Shown here: one piece after another, positions 53,789-64,000 of the stretch | How the letters are laid out: each line of letters opens with the position of its first letter | Position numbering within the stretch: the stretch's first letter is position 1 | Origin: Homalodisca vitripennis | Lineage: Eukaryota > Arthropoda > Insecta > Hemiptera > Cicadellidae | DNA length: 64,000 nucleotides | Assembly: GCF_021130785.1 (NCBI RefSeq) | Contig: NW_025778909.1 | Location: forward strand, 62,001-126,000 | Reading direction: 5' to 3' | Notes under the pieces: model-generated | Databases searched by the model: none | What the model saw: the letters and a program-made list of their open reading frames with translations, nothing else | Told to the model about the DNA's origin: nothing | Program-made: the position numbers and the translations under genes

Positions 53789-55915
53789 TTGTGTTGTGAA
53801 CGGATCCTTCCATCAGGGAAGTTATTTCCTACGAGCAAAAACGCTCGGTGCACTGCGAATTCTTCTAGTGCCCTTGTATGGAAGGCTCTTGGTTTTGAGT
53901 TCCAGGGCCAAACCGTAGCCGTTGAAGAAAATGTATTTGTGCACGATGCCTTAAATCCTGTGACAGAGGAGGATGTAAGCGAAAGTTTTATCTCTCTTTC
54001 CAATGTTTTAGAATCTATGATAGCCGTGGAATTTCAAAATATTGGAATTTTGTTTACTGGACAAACAGTGACAGTTGCTTTTTGCCGCTCTCAGGAACAA
54101 CTGTACCTATTTGATCTACATCCAGTAAAAGAAAATCGAACACATGATTTGGCAAATGATATCAACAACCTGGCACGGCTCTTTCAGTGTGATACTTTTC
54201 CTGCTTTGGCCTCGTTGTTGTTGTCCAACGCTGCTCTTGATAGATCTGTAAGACAGTACTCTATTACTAGGCTCACGTTTAGATCATCAACATTCAGTGA
54301 AAATATACAAAACCTCACAATGCACGAAACCGCTAACAATTCCGCAATCAAACCTAAAGATTTTGGAAGACCCAAGAAAATAAAACCTGGACGCCCGCAA
54401 ATACTGAAAACTACTAGAGATGAGTATCTGAGAGAGGCGTAAAAGCGATACTCTCAGCAAAATTCTGAAACCAATCGTGACGCTGTTCGTCGTTATACCG
54501 AAAAACATCCCGAGGTTAACAGAGCTGCAGTTCGTCACTACGAAGATCGACATCCCGGCGCAGGTAAGGATAGGGTTCAGGTATTTCGTCTGATGAAACC
54601 AAAGATCAGAGAATTTCGACATTTACCTAACTCACTTGCTCGTAATATTGTTGCACAAGGGCTTATGGCACACTGGAGCAGTAAGTTGATATGTGACATA
54701 GGTGTGTACAACGTAACACGTTTGGCCTCTCTCAGTCCACCATTTTATTCAGATGGACATTTCCTCAACAGAGCGCGCGCCTACAACGACCTATTTTCTT
54801 TTTGCGCCCTCGAAATTTCTGGTGGTTATCGGCACCCTAGTGGACTTTCTTTCTTCAAGATCGAAGGAAGAATGTACCATCAGGTGTACAGTTTGGACGC
54901 TCCCGGCCAATAGTTTGCTACTAAGGTGTGAAACGTCCAATTTGTTAACCGGTGCCGCCTATACATTGACGTAGGCGAAGAGCGCAGGAACATTGCCATG
55001 GGTTGATCACTTGATATTGGAACTATTGACACCATTGCCAATTACTTGGATTCGATCCTTTCATCGGTGTTTTCCGGCGATTAGGTAATGAGCCATCGGT
55101 AAACGCTCATTTGGAATTCCAGGTCGAGCTACTCATGGTAATGTTCTTGGCGACAGGAATAGGGGTGTTGAGGTGCACGCTGCGCTCAGCACTGACGAAG
55201 CATTGACTGAACCACGACGACTCGCCGTCTGGAAAGTGAAAGCTGGAAGGCCGTCAATGATTGATTTGTTCAGTCCTCTGATGGAGGGAGCCCTTCCAGT
55301 ACCCACTGCTCTATCCACATGGCACTTTGGGTTGGCAAATTGGCCTTCTTGATAGCAACGGGAAAAAAGCTTTCGCAGTACAACCACACGCGTTTTCTCT
55401 TGTTGTCCAGTCCTCGCTTTTCATATCTCGGCCGTCTCTCGCAGGCCTGGCAGGTCGAGATGTTTGCGAGGTATGAAGAAGAGCGACTGCGGTTAATTAA
55501 ATTCTCACAGTCAAGGTCGTCAGTCCAAAATGCCATGCGAATAGGCCAACTAAACGAGTTTCTTGATGCTCAACAAAATGCTTCGGCAGGAATACAGGTT
55601 AGGGAAGACATCACACGTACAAGGCGAGGGTGGCGCAAAGCCTGGCAAAATTTACCTCCCACGTTCGTTTACCGGTGGGCTCTGATACATGAAGATTCAT
55701 TACGAGAATGCAATGGCTCTCGTAACACGTCTGGGCTCACCGATGTATTTTCTCATATTCACTTACATACAGCGTGATGACTGGTCACAAGAGCCAAGGC
55801 CAGTTGTACCTCCTGTTAAGTAGAGTTCGCCGCCCAGAACACATCGTTGTCCTTGTCCGTCCTAATAGAGTATGCGATGAACTTCATCGAAAATTTCCAC
55901 TTTTAATAACAAATA
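53789..55915 (+). pseudogene. Helitron replicase/helicase N-terminal region, multiply frameshifted
   Basis: Pieces in several frames. 53,789-54,442: a 217-aa stretch with QEQLYLFDLHPVKENRTHDL, resembling the peptidase-like N-terminal domain of some large Helitron proteins, and a basic tail. 54,443-54,580: NRDAVRRYTEKHPEVNRAAV-type repeats. 54,593-54,913: FLNRARAYNDLFSFCALEI and FKIEGRMYHQVYSL, matching the 'helitron-like N' region. 55,160-55,560: a GRLSQAWQVEMFARYEEERL segment of the same domain. 55,711-55,800: NAMALVTRLGSPMYFLIFTY, the block just before the HUH nuclease. The HUH motif itself is not found. At least five frame changes or stops make it non-functional. Confidence 0.8.
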
Positions 55916-56235
55916 TCTAGGTGTTATCAGCCTTTTTTATTACCAATTTGTTAAAAAATCTCTTTCTGAGCATAAAATAAACCTTCCTAGCAACGTTCTA
56001 AGGGGTTGATTTATTTGTCTCCGTCTATTGTCAACGGTGGTAAAGTTTGACGTTTTGGGCTTTAGTATTTGAACAAATTTATCTCTTCTCACACGTCATA
56101 TTGTACAAGTGTTTGCACATTTAACAGAAGGAAAGCACGTTTTACTTTATTTAGAGTAAATCATTTCTTAATTCCGTGTTTCACAATTTGCATTAAGCAA
56201 TGACAATTGAGTATCGCCTATACCCTTCAAAAGGC

Positions 56236-56410
56236 TCCAATTTCCAGTAAGAATTTATTTAACACTAACGATAAACAAATCCCAGGGCCAACCATTCAAA
56301 TTAGTTGGAATTGATTTACGAAAAGAATTTTATACGCATGGGTAACTTTACGTTGCCCTATCACGGGTCGGGGCTCCCGACCATCAGTATATTTTGTTAG
56401 TCTACCTGAA
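56236..56410 (+). pseudogene. Helitron PIF1-like helicase C-terminal remnant
   Basis: One frame reads FPVRIYLTLTINKSQGQPFK, then VGIDLRKEFYTHG, a TAA, and LYVALSRVGAPDHQYILL. These are the conserved last helicase motifs of Helitron (PIF1-family) helicases, here with one stop in front of LYVALSRV. The several hundred residues normally between the N-terminal remnant and this point are absent, indicating an internal deletion. Confidence 0.85.
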
Positions 56411-56696
56411 AATAATTATCGTCAAATGTTGTTTTCAGAGAAGCTCTACAATAATCGCTTTAGTTATCTATCCCAAAACAACGGGTTGCACTCCGGGACT
56501 GCCGACAGAAGTGAAAACTTTGTATTAATTACATTTAAATATTTTCGTCATTAACAACTTTAACATCCACAGAAAGACAATATTTGCAGGTTACGGATAA
56601 TGACTGCGATGTTAGTGTCGGTGTCTGTGAATTGACCTGGGAATCATTTTGCTGACCGGGTCTTTCCTGGATAGGCTTAATTGCAGCTAACCGACA

Positions 56697-56735
56697 TCCA
56701 CGCGGGCGGAGCTGCGGGCGACCGCTATTTATAAT
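56697..56735 (+). other. Putative Helitron 3' terminus
   Basis: CACGCGGGCGGAGCTGCGGGCGACCGCTATTT is a GC-rich, partly self-complementary motif at the junction to AT-rich DNA, placed about 290 bp after the helicase remnant. The final bases (CTAT) do not match the canonical CTRR exactly. Confidence 0.5.
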
Positions 56736-57184
56736 AATATAATCGTATTCTTTTAGCGATATCGGTAATCATTTTTCGTGTTTTGTTTATCTTAATCTTA
56801 TGTCTATCCCGGCTGTGAGCGTACTCGTAATTGTCCTTGCAATTTGCAAAAGGTTACGACCTGCTTTCCATTAATTTTGAGCTTAGAAGGCATGGAACTA
56901 TATAAGGCCGGGAATTAAACTCTTTCATCAAGTGAGCTTCAGTTGTGTGACTACTCTTATAGATGAAATAAATTACAACCGAAACTTCCATGTAATCTCC
57001 AACTATAGGGGGTATTTGGGAAAGACTGCTTCTGATACTTTTTCTGAATCTTCACAATTCATCTTGTTTTTTCTTCATCTTTTTTCTTTTATTTTCCTGT
57101 TCCCTCCTCTTTCTTCGCTTCTGAATATTTATGCATATTTACTGGAATTGCTATCTAAAAAGGCTTATGAAATTGTAGATAGTA

Positions 57185-57372
57185 GATAGGCTAGGGCACC
57201 TGCCTAAACAAAACTCACTGTCGTAATTGATATTGGCAGTAGGCTAGGGAACCTGCCAAAACAAAACTCCCCGTCATGTTTGACTAGGTAGTAGGCAAGG
57301 GGATCTGCCAACCCATTCTGATTCGTAAGGCAGTAGGCTAGAGGGTCTGCCAAAACAAAACTCCTCGTCGAT
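57185..57372. repeat. ~55-60-bp tandem repeat, about 3.5 units
   Basis: Unit approximates GGCAGTAGGCTAGGGNACCTGCC followed by AAAACAAAACTCC and a CGTC-containing stretch. GGCAG and CTGCC within each unit are complementary, so each could form a small hairpin. Confidence 0.85.
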
Positions 57373-58930
57373 GTAAATAAGTTTCCTGTAAATATATGGT
57401 CTCCATGTCTCCCCGTGGCGGGACTGGATATGTCATGCTTACATTTAAGGCATTGACAAACTAACGAGCAAACAACAGTTTCAACAACAATAAGTTATTA
57501 CAAAAATGATATGTAATATAATAACATAGTACCATAGTTCTAATTATTTATGCTGAATCGCGGTAGGAAGTAGGCTCTTGTTAACTAGACGCGGTGCGTG
57601 GACATTGTTTGTTCAGTTAGACCGGTCAATCAGCTGATCGAGCTACGGTGATACGTTCCGACCCGGCTCGCTGGAGAGAGGGAGGGAGTCAGTCGAGTCT
57701 TGGAGTTTCCATGAGAAGGTGTACCGGTCCAGTTAAGAAGCTGAAGTTCTTTCTCTAACCCTATAGTTTGGGATTTAGAGTAATTATTTTATCGCGTGTA
57801 AATTCAATTTCAAGTATTTAATTTCTTTAGTGCGTTTTAGTTTCCGATCTGCCTCCGTAATCTTCAAAATAGTAAGTCCCGTACTAGCGTATAGTTAATA
57901 TCTTTTATTTTTATAATACTGTAATTAAAATTTCTAAAGTTTCCCATATTTCAGAGTCTGAAAATTTAATTCAATTTTTTGAAGTTTTGTGAATTAAATT
58001 TTGGTGATAAAGTAAATATCAAGTTTTGTGTTATATTAATTTTGAGAAGAGAATTTTTTATTTTGTTTTGTTAATTTAAACCATTTTTGGAGAAGTATAC
58101 ATTTTTACTTTAATTTTAATTTTAATTCCTTTTTATCAGACTCTTAATTAGATTTGTTCGATTGAGTGACATTTTGAAGAAAATCGAATCACAAGTTTGT
58201 AAACTTTGTTAACTTTTTGGTGAACTTAAATTTCGGAATAAATCAAGTATTTCCGAAAAGTTGTTCTAATTTATAATTTATTAGCTCCATACAAATTCAA
58301 TATATGTACTATAATAACGGTACAACATTTATATTACAAATAGTAATAAGTAATAACAAACCAGTTATTACCAATATAATAAATGGTTTGTTATTACCAA
58401 ACTATTTGTCACAAGTATATACACAACTGAATATACAAATTTGTACACGATATAAGTGAACATCATTAATCAACGATACCTGTAATTCTGTTAATAGTAT
58501 ATGGTCTCCGTGTTTGCCGGCCTCCCCGTGGCGAGACTGGATACGTTAAGCTTGCATTTCAAGCATTGACAAACTAACGGGCAAAAACAGTTTTATCGAC
58601 TATAAGTTGCTAGAAAATAATTTGACACAAGTGTATGTACCGCTAAATCTTTATGCGAGAACAATATTAGTTAATGTGCTAATAATATATGGTCTCAATG
58701 AGACTGAATAAACCACGCAAAAATTGAAACCATCGGAGAACTAACACGCAATCAAAGGTATAATAACATTTAATACCAATCAATACACAATTACGGACCA
58801 GTAAATATTTCTAATTGCAAACGAAATTGTTCCACTAAGAGGTATCAACTTTAATCACAGAATTTTCTAAATATTTTGAAGTATTATCCGGACTCTCTGT
58901 ATTGAGACCAGCTATACACTATTGTAAGAA
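57373..58930. repeat. Region with three dispersed ATATGGTCTC units
   Basis: Copies at about 57,398-57,500 and 58,498-58,610 share ATATGGTCTCC, CCTCCCCGTGGCG/CGAGACTGGATA, GCATTGACAAACTAACGRGCAAA and a TATAAGTT segment; a shorter third copy starts at 58,686. Between them, 57,580-57,745 is a GC-richer block (GACCGGTCAATCAGCTGATCG, GAGAGAGGGAGGGAGTCAGTC) that could be a leader or LTR remnant. No reading frame supports a retroelement. Confidence 0.6.
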
Positions 58931-61309
58931 GCATTGGACAACCACGGTGCAAAAACAAAAGTTTTGCCTCAAATTGCTGTTGATCTGATTCTTTATTCCA
59001 ACGGCCTATATATTTCTCGATATGTATACCTATATGTAACTCCCCATATTTTTAACTTGAGACATGATAAACCATCTATTATTTCCAGCTTTCTCAGCAT
59101 TGCCTTACTTATAATTTACTTATTATATTATTTTATATTTGCCTGCTTATCTGTGAAGATAACAGATAGAGGATACTAAATAAAGACGTGTTTTTCACCA
59201 ACGCTCAAATAGAATAATTTTAATCACAAATTCCTAATAGGCTGCCAACCTCGTGTGACATTAAATACATCATCCGCTAACCAACGTACGAATAAGTTTT
59301 ATCACCTACAGTTATTAAGGATGAACCTTATTACAACCACGAACATGGTATTCAATAATTAGATATATGTGTATCTCTAGGAAAGTTTCAGTAACGTGTG
59401 TATACGATGTCGAACTATATATGCTCATACTTACGTAGTTTTTGAATCTGCAATAGCCTTACAAGACAATTTCTCTTATATTAATTAACCTATAGCAAAC
59501 ATATGTTTCTATACACGTTAATGAATCTGCGATATATTTTTTGCCTCAATTTAGAACACAGTAATAAACATCTGGCCAAGTTAACCCCTGCTGTGCAAAT
59601 GACACTTTATCTTACTTTTTTGCTTTACAATTCTTTGGTAAGTTTTTCTCAACTTTATTTTCTTTTTCATAAAACTACAACAAAGACAGCAAAATCTTCT
59701 CCCTTTATTACCTTAATCGGTGTTAACCCTTGAAACTAAGTGCCAGCACGATATCTCGAGAACTGATTGACCTGTGGAAATGACATTTTTACACGTTACT
59801 TATTCCCAAGATAACCAGACATAATCGTACCAAAAATAATTAAGTTATTATTTCTTTTATAAGCTCGCCCAGATTCCTCATCGAATGCTCGGACTTAACA
59901 TGTTCCCAAAATACCCTTATCCTCGAATTTGCCAACATCCCACTTAGGGGCCTGGGGGCGTAGCCCCCAGCGAGCCGAAGGCGAGTTGCAATCAATATTA
60001 CTAGCCGCATTTAAAAATGACATATAAATAAAATATGATTATGAAATTTCTGATAATAACCTTTTTTATTATTACTCACGTTTGTGTCCTCCTCGTATAG
60101 CTGTTAATACACGCTACGAGGCTACATAATACACGTACCTCTGAATGGACACAATAAACGTCTTCGTGGTCTAATCTCTGGATCTTTTATCTTTAGAAGT
60201 CACTTTCAGCTGTAAACAGATAAAATAATTGTATCTGCCTGCAACTGTCTGAATTAGGGTTGCAAGAGTCTGTGAAACTTTGAACACTTTTAAAAACCTA
60301 TATATGACATTAAACCTAGTGTCACCTATCTGTGATACTAGGCGTAATCTCATAATAAATAGAGTTTACGGTTTCTACTATTATTGCGTGCTATTAAATC
60401 ATTTACATTAGAACATTATTACACTAAGATATATTCTTCGTCTCTTCAGTTATAGCTCTTTATGCCGATCCATTACCAGAATATTTAGGTGACCCTTCCC
60501 TGCCAAAGTGTATCATGAAAGTAGTTTAGAACCTGAATCGTGTTCACAAGGTTTTATAATAATACATAGACAAGAGTTTCTGAAGAAGTTTCACCAGTGG
60601 CGATTTATATCCAACCGTTACTTCGCTTTCCATGTACAAGTTTATATAGTTTAAGAACTTCAGAAGAATCAGAAGACAAAGGCCTAGTAACGTACAAAAG
60701 AGTAAACAAAATAATGTAACCGTGAACGTATTCTGATTTTAAATAACACAGTAACGCTAATATTTTATTACAATTATCACAACATTATCATAAAACAAAT
60801 TATCATATATTTATTTCAGGACTAAAAGAGAGCATATATAGACGATAATAAAGCATAAATTACAATATTAGTAAAAAACACAATACAGTTTCAAAATTAA
60901 AATAAGTAAACATTAGTATACGATACAATGATACAGCTACTTTTATCAGGTCTCAATATTTTTAATTTCTATAAAATGTTTGTGATAATTTATTAAAAAA
61001 GAGGGAAACTTTTTTTATTAAAAATGTTAATGTAATAGAACAAATACAGCTCTTTAAATATTCATTATATTATTTCAATTTTATTTCTGCCACTTTACTA
61101 TTACTAAACAAAAATGCATTATTTATAGACTAAGTTAAAATAAACATGGTCTTGTTAAGTTTTTCCCATTATTAAGTGTAGATATGTGTATAATTGTTCT
61201 AATGAAAATAATATATGTAAGTATTGAATTAAAGAATAATAAGTATTAAAACAAACAAAAATAATTATTAGTAACCATAAATTGTTCACTCTACAGTGTG
61301 TAAAAAGGT
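58931..61309. other. Intergenic, no gene seen
   Basis: AT-rich with short unsupported frames at 58,934-59,179 and 59,503-59,733. Contains a strong GC hairpin at 59,952-59,970 (listed separately) preceded by CACGATATCTCGAGAACTGATTGACC (about 59,747-59,772), a word group typical of non-autonomous insect transposons. Confidence 0.5.
59952..59970. repeat. Perfect GC hairpin CTGGGGGC-GTA-GCCCCCAG
   Basis: An 8-bp perfect GC-rich stem with a 3-base loop, followed by CGAGCCGAAGGCGAG. It looks like a transposon end structure; a Helitron-type 3' hairpin is one option. Confidence 0.8.
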
Positions 61310-63830
61310 TGCCTCATGTATTGATGTTATGATCCTATTTGGCTCAAATTGGTTAATGAGTCTCTCACTTAATTGATACCTGTAACCAAACTGCCAGTAG
61401 TTGATTACTGTGGAGAGAAACAATTATTACCGTAGTGGGAATTATAAACAGGAGGATGTTCCAATACTCTGAAAGTAATCTACGCTGCATTTGTAACAGT
61501 TCTGTAGGGCAGGTCGGTTTATGCGAGGAAATTTTTTTAAATCCATATGTATACATTTATTTTGTGTATATAGCCATAGCGTTATTGAATTTCTAATAAA
61601 GAATTATGGAAAATGTACCATATTCACCGGAACTTGGAACATATTTCTTAACCTGGATTCCATTACATTGCAAATCACTTACTCTATATATATATATATA
61701 TAGCTTATTTACATACTTTATCACCTTTATATGACTCGAATAATTAACAGACATTTAGTCAGATAGTTGTAATAATCCTTTTAATATTCGTATTATGTAC
61801 CTGAGAATAGTTGTGTCATCGACTACTTTTATTGCAGAAGACGGCTGTCTAATATGAGTCTTAAATACATATATAATGTGAATAACTTTAAAATTTATAT
61901 TTTTACAACTCTTACAACTTTGGCCATATCCCCAAAAATGGGATTTTGGGGTGTGGGGGCGGCTTGAATGTAAAAATCCCTTTACGTGACCTCATTTATG
62001 AACAGTGAAGACTAGCGCTTTCTATCTCAACCTATTAGAAAATGGCAAAACATAAACATCCACCTTCGGAAGGTAAATAACTTCAATATACTACTACATC
62101 CTTACAAACTCAAACCTGATTTACAGTTATTACCTGCTGCCGGGCAGGCCTGCCTTATATTATCAGTGTTGAGAAAGTCCAGTTTCATGTTCAGTTTCTG
62201 GTTGGATATAAGAAGTTTAAGTTTTTGTCATATTTTACGTTGAAATGTACTGTTTAAGTGTATTATAATACTGATGATGCGAGAATACGGAGACCAGATG
62301 AGTTTTTTTTTCAAAATTGGCTACAAATGAAGCATTGTCTTGACGTTTTACAGTTGTTATAGAAGATCCTCATGCCTCAAAAAGAACTGTGTCTCAAATA
62401 TTAGGTATATCTCAACCATCAGTTTGTAATGTTTTACATATCAGTTGTTATAACACAATTCGTTTAATTCATGGGCTAAGTGAGGACGATTTTGATCGTC
62501 GAGTAGAATTTTGTGAAATAATGATGCGAAACATGGATAATGATACAATTAGATTAAAAGAACGTTTCTTTCTCAAAAGAAGCAACTTTCAATTTAAATT
62601 GTAATGTTAACAAACAAAATGTTTATTATTGGGCTGGTTATTTTATTGATGGAAACCTTAGTGCCGAGGTATACCAAGAAATGCTACGGAATTAGGTATA
62701 TCCAGCTATCCAAGTATTAACCAACAACTGTAATAAATTTCGGTTCTAGCATATGGAGCACCTCAACACACATGCCTGCATTTCCACGAGTATTTATACA
62801 ACAGTCGTAATTCAAATAGTCCACAAAAGAATCTTCACACTATATATTATTCGCACTAAAATTAAGAAATAATATAACTTCACAGAGTATCACAATATAA
62901 TTTTAGAATTAAATTTAGGATATTTTGCTATCACTCAGGCGAGTAGGAAAATGCATTTCATCTTTTTTTGCCTGTATGTATTCCACAGAAGGTATCTATA
63001 TGAACTTGTATTGAAATGAAATATGAAAATGTTTCAATACGTTTTAGCAACACTCCTGTTACGCGAATACTGATAAACGTAAGATTTTCAAAACTTACTC
63101 ATATTTATATACTAACTGAGTAGTTGAAGTCATAAAATATTGATTTTAAAAACTATTTTAAATTGGCTAAAACAGTAGATTGCAGTGTTATAGTACATAA
63201 TAAAAATATAATTTTTATTTAGTTTTAATGTTATACTAACTAGTTGCTGTACATCACAATATATATTAACTCGGTGTTTAAAGGATAAATAAACTGAAAT
63301 GTCTAATAAACACGTTGTTACAGTTTTAGTGATACAAGCTACATGTTATTTGTAACATAGAAGATTTTTCGATTAATGGTTTAAGAAATCAATATGGAAT
63401 GTTTACTTAAGCGATAAATTCTGCATCCAAGCATTGCGAAAAAAAGTAGTGCCCATCCGCCAAAACCTGACAAATCAACCCATTGAGGCTAATTGGTTTA
63501 TCAATCTAGCTTGAGTTTTTGTCCATTTGGTCTAATTTATTTAGCACATTGTGGTTATATTGAAGACCATTCCAAATCCCGTTTAGTTTAACTGTAAGCT
63601 TTTCTCTTCTAATTTTCTTATTCTCTTAAGCAAACAATAGCTATTACGCTATATAGACTAACAAGAGTGTTGTGTGTGTTTGTCATTTACTGAGTGGCGA
63701 TCTGTAATGCTTTTGTTTTATTTTCATAAATTAAATAAACAAGTGGCTTTTATTTAAATTTGTATAGTGACTGTTATGAAATTATACCTGATAGTTAGAC
63801 TGTTTAAGTTTTTTTACATTATAAAAATTT
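61310..63830 (+). repeat. Segmental duplication, copy 2 (partner 4,705-7,400)
   Basis: Direct-orientation partner of the block at 4.7-7.4 kb, with the landmarks listed there in the same order. Similarity may continue weakly to the window edge (AATACAAG words near 63,945 and 7,532), so the true right end may lie outside. It contains an insertion (about 61,900-62,830) with a mariner relic that copy 1 lacks. Confidence 0.85.
62290..62830 (+). pseudogene. Tc1/mariner-type transposase relic
   Basis: Fragments in several frames: a helix-turn-helix piece (SQILGISQPSVCNVLH) inside the open frame 62,389-62,604, GLSEDDFDRRVEFCEIMM, then after a frame change a CNVNKQNVYYWAG-like piece near 62,600, FIDGNLSAEVYQEMLRN at about 62,645-62,695, and a degraded remnant near 62,750 where the second catalytic Asp would lie. 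It is related in layout to the transposases at the left of the window but much older. It is not functional. Confidence 0.7.
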
Positions 63831-64000
63831 CTTTATATTTGAACTTAACCGCCAATTTGTTTAAAAACGTGTAATGACAAGGAAGATTGAAGATTTTTGG
63901 CACGCACTACTGGTTAATTGGAAAACTGCTAATTAAAGCGCGTTACAATACAAGCTAAGGGTACATCACACCACAAATGGAGTAACAGTCTCCACCGAGG
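63831..64000. other. Window end, no gene seen
   Basis: Possible weak continuation of segmental copy 2; otherwise nothing recognised. Confidence 0.4.

Larger units (their letters stand above)
52729..56735 (+). mobile_element. Helitron-like element, decayed and internally deleted
   Basis: The interior carries remnants of a Helitron replication-initiator/helicase protein (53,789-55,915) and the final helicase motif (56,236-56,410). The 5' side (52,729 on) begins TCTATCTAATATATATACAG followed by CATGTGTAACTCACTCAC, typical of the start of many insect Helitron-type repeats; the 3' side ends with CACGCGGGCGGAGCTGCGGGC (56,699-56,719) followed by ATTTATAATAATATAAT, a compact GC hairpin-like terminus. 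Between the N-terminal remnant and the helicase tail most of the usual protein (HUH nuclease and helicase body) is missing. Exact ends are uncertain. Confidence 0.7.

Noticed and set aside
57580..57745. Promoter and 5' leader of a host gene or LTR
   Set aside because: GC-rich and suggestive, but no splice-linked exon, terminal repeat pair or retroelement frame was found.
4705..63830. Long terminal repeats of one giant retroelement
   Set aside because: The copies are diverged, 56.6 kb apart, and no gag, reverse transcriptase or primer-binding site was seen between them.

Overview
This is a 64-kb piece of an AT-rich animal genome, most likely an insect. It holds Tc1/mariner, Helitron and Polinton/Maverick elements, long TA microsatellites and large intergenic deserts. 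I recognise no host protein-coding gene, rRNA or tRNA. Nearly everything annotatable is mobile DNA or repeat.

Layout. (1) 1-4210: two Tc1/mariner-superfamily elements of one DD41D-like family lie 10 bp apart. The first runs off the left edge and its transposase has one nonsense codon. The second is complete, with an intact 363-aa transposase and unusually long (~560 bp) terminal inverted repeats. (2) ~4.7-7.4 kb: a diverged segment that recurs in direct orientation at ~61.3-63.8 kb; the second copy carries a mariner relic. (3) 7.4-26.8 kb: non-coding DNA with a 102-bp minisatellite, an inverted repeat pair, a 285-bp x3 tandem repeat and dispersed repeats. (4) 26,808-43,933: a nearly complete 17.1-kb Polinton/Maverick, an endogenous virus-like element. 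(5) 43.9-52.7 kb: non-coding. (6) ~52.7-56.7 kb: an internally deleted, decayed Helitron-like element. (7) 57-61 kb: short tandem and dispersed repeats.

The Polinton encodes protein-primed DNA polymerase B, retroviral-type integrase, two CxxC zinc proteins, a BRO-like protein, a penton-like protein, a packaging ATPase, a phospholipase-A2 protein, a small pVI-like basic protein, an adenain-type protease, a fibre-like coiled-coil protein, a 47-aa zinc ribbon, the double jelly-roll major capsid protein, several unknown proteins and a gene inside the terminal inverted repeats. Together these are replication (PolB), insertion (integrase), virion assembly (capsid, penton, ATPase), maturation (protease) and probably membrane penetration (PLA2). 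PolB, integrase, BRO, capsid and fibre genes carry stops or frameshifts, and the left TIR gene is broken by a 32-bp duplication, so this copy cannot be autonomous, although over half its genes are open.

The most interesting signal is that about a dozen Polinton genes begin inside the same motif, roughly TCTATnTAAATGG, with the ATG as part of the motif. Two divergent genes have start codons only 25 bp apart inside a near-perfect palindrome of it. The motif resembles the TAAATG late promoter of poxviruses. One of those two genes encodes a TFIIB-like zinc-ribbon protein that may resemble viral late transcription factors. A testable idea is that this lineage uses a virus-type, start-codon-overlapping late promoter system, either its own or that of a helper virus. 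A second signal is that IEGS-G sequences, matching the adenovirus protease cleavage consensus, occur in the PLA2 protein exactly where cleavage would free the PLA2 domain, in an element that also encodes an adenain-like protease.
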